Below, piece by piece: positions 5,425 to 7,284 of a stretch of DNA of 7,284 bases (its first letter is position 1; each line of letters opens with the position of its first letter). The stretch lies in contig CAYMTN010000253.1 in the NCBI GenBank assembly GCA_964393335.1, positions 1-7,284 of the forward strand, written 5' to 3'. A program made the translations under genes and the position numbers. Source of the stretch: CAYMTN01 sp964393335. GTDB lineage: Bacteria > Chloroflexota > Anaerolineae > Aggregatilineales > Aggregatilineaceae. The notes below the pieces were generated by a model that made no database searches, was not told the origin of the DNA, and was given only the letters and a program-made list of their open reading frames with translations.

Positions 5425-6462
5425 ATGACGGACCACACGCCACAGCGCCCCTACTGGCCGACAAATGGCTGGCGCGAAGTTTTCCCCGAAGACCAGGGAC
5501 TCGATTCCAAACAACTCGCCGCGGCCAGCGATCACCTGGCCGTACAGGTGCCGCACATGGACAGCCTGCTGGTCGTGCGCGGCGGATACCTTGTGTTCGA
5601 GCGCTACGACCGGGGCGACCTGCGTACGCTGCACAATGTCAAATCCGTGACAAAGAGCGTCACGTCGGCCCTGATCGGCATCGCGCTGTCAACCGGCGAC
5701 CTGGGCCGCATCGACGAGCCAATCGGCGAACTGCTGCCCGAAGTATTCGCCACCGTCGATGACCGCCGCAAACGCGCGATCACGGTGCGCGACCTGCTGA
5801 CCATGCGCTCCGGGCTGGACTGGGCCGAATACGGCGCGGACACGGTGCAGATGACGGTCAGCCCGGACTGGGTGCAGTACGTCCTGGCGCACGCCTTGAT
5901 CCGCCAGCCGGGGACGCAGTTCAACTACAGCACGGGCGATACGCAGCTTCTGTCGGCGATCATCAGCCAGCAGACCGGCATGTCCGCGCTGGAGTATGCC
6001 GATCTGTACCTGTTCGGCCCGCTGGGAATCACGCAGCGCAAATGGCCCGCCGACCCGCAGGGACGCAGCGTCGGCGGCGCGGAACTGGCCCTGACGGCGC
6101 GCGATATGGCGAAATTCGGCTACCTGTACCTGAATCGCGGCGCGTGGGATAGCGACCCGATCATCCCGGCCTCGTGGGTTGCGGACTCGCATACCTACTA
6201 CACCCTGTTCGATCCCACGTCGGAAAGCGACTGCGCCGAATTGGGCTACGGCTTCCTGTGGTGGCTGCGCCCGCAGCGTGACACGGACAGCGCGATCGCG
6301 GTCGGGTTCGGCGGGCAGTTCGTGTACGTGATCCCGGCGCTGGATTTGGTCGTCGTCATGACCGGGCGGCTGGGTAACGTGCCGGAATCCTTCCGCGATA
6401 ACCGGATGCTGTGCCAGTTCAACTTGGTGGAAGACTTCATCGTGCCCGCCGTCGTCGATTGA
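5425..6462 (+). CDS. Cytosolic serine hydrolase, class C beta-lactamase/CubicO superfamily
   Basis: A 345-residue serine hydrolase with no signal peptide, so it probably acts in the cytoplasm; the substrate is unknown. S74-V-T-K77 is the nucleophile motif. The second motif is Y168-S-T170, where an Asn is more usual as the third residue. GFGGQ (294-298) stands at the third-motif position. It is a paralogue of the secreted enzyme at 1928-3481: both start the domain with YWPT-x-GWR, share SVTKS and FNY, and end with a near-identical PALDLVVV strand. ATG 5425 is chosen because AAGGA (5414-5418) lies 6 bp upstream. A start at 5377 would add 16 unconserved residues and overlap the ribosome site. 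NylB-like amidase or esterase activity is plausible, but true beta-lactamase activity is less likely for this branch. A large palindrome begins 28 bp after the stop. Confidence 0.88.
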   Translation: MTDHTPQRPYWPTNGWREVFPEDQGLDSKQLAAASDHLAVQVPHMDSLLVVRGGYLVFERYDRGDLRTLHNVKSVTKSVTSALIGIALSTGDLGRIDEPIGELLPEVFATVDDRRKRAITVRDLLTMRSGLDWAEYGADTVQMTVSPDWVQYVLAHALIRQPGTQFNYSTGDTQLLSAIISQQTGMSALEYADLYLFGPLGITQRKWPADPQGRSVGGAELALTARDMAKFGYLYLNRGAWDSDPIIPASWVADSHTYYTLFDPTSESDCAELGYGFLWWLRPQRDTDSAIAVGFGGQFVYVIPALDLVVVMTGRLGNVPESFRDNRMLCQFNLVEDFIVPAVVD

Positions 6463-6490
6463 TCGCCGGTTGCGAATTCTCCAAAAAGCA

Positions 6491-6558
6491 CACCACAGAG
6501 CACACGGAGAGCGCAGAGGAAAAGCATTTCTCTGTGTCTCTCCGCGCCCTCTGTGGTG
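6491..6558. repeat. Large imperfect palindrome with CACCACAGAG / CTCTGTGGTG ends
   Basis: The left arm 6491-6518 and right arm 6530-6558 are inverted copies. The outer 10 bp are perfect (CACCACAGAG with CTCTGTGGTG), the CGGAGAG block pairs, and the inner CAGAG pairs, with a few mismatches and one indel. The loop is 11 bases (6519-6529). CACAGAG-type repeats are, from memory, a common interspersed family in GC-rich genomes such as Chloroflexota. It sits 28 bp after the hydrolase stop and could fold in the mRNA 3' end, but no T-run follows, so an intrinsic terminator is not shown. Confidence 0.75.
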
Positions 6559-6584
6559 AAAGCTCTAGACGCCGCGCGATCCCG

Positions 6585-6613
6585 TTGACTTTACCGAACG
6601 GATGTGCTATGAT
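6585..6613 (+). promoter_or_regulatory. Near-consensus sigma70-type promoter for the transglutaminase-like gene
   Basis: TTGACT (6585-6590) is separated by exactly 17 bp from TATGAT (6608-6613). A TG dinucleotide one base before the -10 (TGCTATGAT) also fits an extended -10. Five of six bases match the consensus in each hexamer. Transcription would begin near 6620, giving a leader of about 40 bases before ATG 6663. This is the strongest promoter in the window. Confidence 0.75.
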
Positions 6614-6662
6614 CGCGCCGCATCACTTGATCCTCTGTTTCCCCCTAATTCAGGAGGCGATC

Positions 6663-7284
6663 ATGTCTCAGGCGGTCCCCGATGTTCTGACGTATTACGC
6701 CCAGCCCGGTCCTTTGACGACGCTGCCCCCCACCCCTGCCATAAACGCGCTGCTGGCCGGTCTGCCTGCCGCGATCCCGGACGTGGTCCGGGCCGTGCAG
6801 GGCAACCTGCTGCATGTTTTTTGGGCGGAGCGCTACGGCGTCCAACTCAGCGACGAGCGCCGCGCCGAAGTCCAGATTCGCCCGGCGGCGGAGATGCTCG
6901 AACGCATCTACGCGGTCGATCCCGCGCCGCTGACCACGCCGCGCCCGGTGGAGAAGCGGCTGGTCGGCAACTGCCGCGACTTCTCCGTGCTGACCGTCGC
7001 GCTGCTGCGCCACCTGGGCATCCCGGCCCGCGCGCGCTGCGGCTTCGGCACGTATTTCCTGCCCGACCACTACGAAGATCACTGGGTCGTCGAATACTGG
7101 CCCGCCGATCAAGCGCGGTGGGTCATGCTCGACGCGCAGCTTGATCAGTTCCAACAAGACACGCTGCACACCGGCTTCGACACGCTCGACATGCCGCCCG
7201 GCCAGTTTGTCACCGGCGGGCGGGCGTGGCAGCTTTGCCGCCAGGAAGGGGTCGATCCTGAGAAGTTCGGCATCTTCGACATGC
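6663..7284 (+). CDS. Transglutaminase-like domain protein (partial, runs off the right edge)
   Basis: The frame is open from ATG 6663 to the window end, giving 207 complete codons without a stop. AGGAGG (6652-6657) lies 5 bp before the start. The central part carries the transglutaminase/papain-like catalytic set: C104 in VGNCRDFS, H140 in EDHWVVEYW and D157 in VMLDAQLD. Between them, LLRHLGIPARARCGF is the typical helix and strand following the nucleophile. The N-terminal 90 residues form a helical lead-in (NLLHVFWAERYG at 48-59). No signal peptide is present, so it is probably cytosolic. Bacterial members of this superfamily act as peptidases or amide-bond-modifying enzymes, and the true reaction here is unknown. 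A strong promoter stands directly upstream, so it begins its own transcription unit. The C-terminal part is not visible. Confidence 0.85.
   Translation, partial: MSQAVPDVLTYYAQPGPLTTLPPTPAINALLAGLPAAIPDVVRAVQGNLLHVFWAERYGVQLSDERRAEVQIRPAAEMLERIYAVDPAPLTTPRPVEKRLVGNCRDFSVLTVALLRHLGIPARARCGFGTYFLPDHYEDHWVVEYWPADQARWVMLDAQLDQFQQDTLHTGFDTLDMPPGQFVTGGRAWQLCRQEGVDPEKFGIFDM

Noticed and set aside
4849..5634. 261-codon minus-strand frame across the DUF302 gene and the hydrolase start
   Set aside because: It overlaps two well-supported genes in other frames, has low-complexity R/A/G-rich content and no ribosome site.
6246..6527. Minus-strand frame with a hydrophobic N-terminus (LCALRVLCG)
   Set aside because: Its start lies in the CACAGAG palindrome. 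This peptide pattern is a known by-product of translating such repeats, and the rest is antisense to the hydrolase.
6602..7144. Alternative + strand frame beginning at the -10 region near 6602
   Set aside because: It overlaps the transglutaminase-like gene in another frame. The frame at 6663 has the ribosome site and the Cys-His-Asp catalytic set.

Overview
This is a GC-rich bacterial window. Hand-counted segments of the ordinary genes run near 70% G+C (44 of 60 bases at 2041-2100). It carries Shine-Dalgarno-led genes and several interspersed-repeat remnants: degenerate heptads, a CCTCACCCCC palindrome and a CACCACAGAG palindrome. I have met this kind of repeat litter in Chloroflexota (Anaerolineae-like) genomes, so that is my best guess at the source. 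It is an inference from style, not from a marker gene.

Layout. Positions 2-85 are the last codons of an unidentified upstream gene. Positions 109-1901 hold a compact two-gene type II restriction-modification cassette on the + strand: a NotI-family endonuclease with a Cys4 set and a D...ExQ catalytic set, followed with an ATGA overlap by a Dam-like (D12 class) adenine methyltransferase. Parts of this cassette drop to about 42% G+C, which suggests horizontal acquisition. It ends 26 bp short of the convergent end of the next gene.

Positions 1928-5276 are three minus-strand genes. In transcription order they are a small DUF302 protein (5276-4872), a 3-hydroxyacyl-CoA (3-hydroxybutyryl-CoA type) dehydrogenase (4469-3612), and a secreted serine hydrolase of the class C beta-lactamase/CubicO superfamily with an extra N-terminal domain (3481-1928). 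The 402-bp gap between the DUF302 gene and the dehydrogenase gene contains no gene. It holds two heptad-repeat clusters and a nested set of inverted repeats.

Positions 5425-6462 (+) encode a second, cytosolic serine hydrolase that is clearly a paralogue of the secreted one. It diverges from the DUF302 gene. After it come a large imperfect palindrome (6491-6558), a near-consensus sigma70-type promoter (6585-6613), and the start of a transglutaminase-like protein gene (6663 to the window end, incomplete).

The restriction and modification genes work together as a host-defence or selfish unit. The remaining genes show no obvious shared pathway. The two hydrolases are linked by descent, and the dehydrogenase is an isolated fatty-acid or butanoate metabolism enzyme. 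The most informative observation is that a NotI-family nuclease is paired with an adenine methyltransferase, which implies a target different from NotI's own A-free site.
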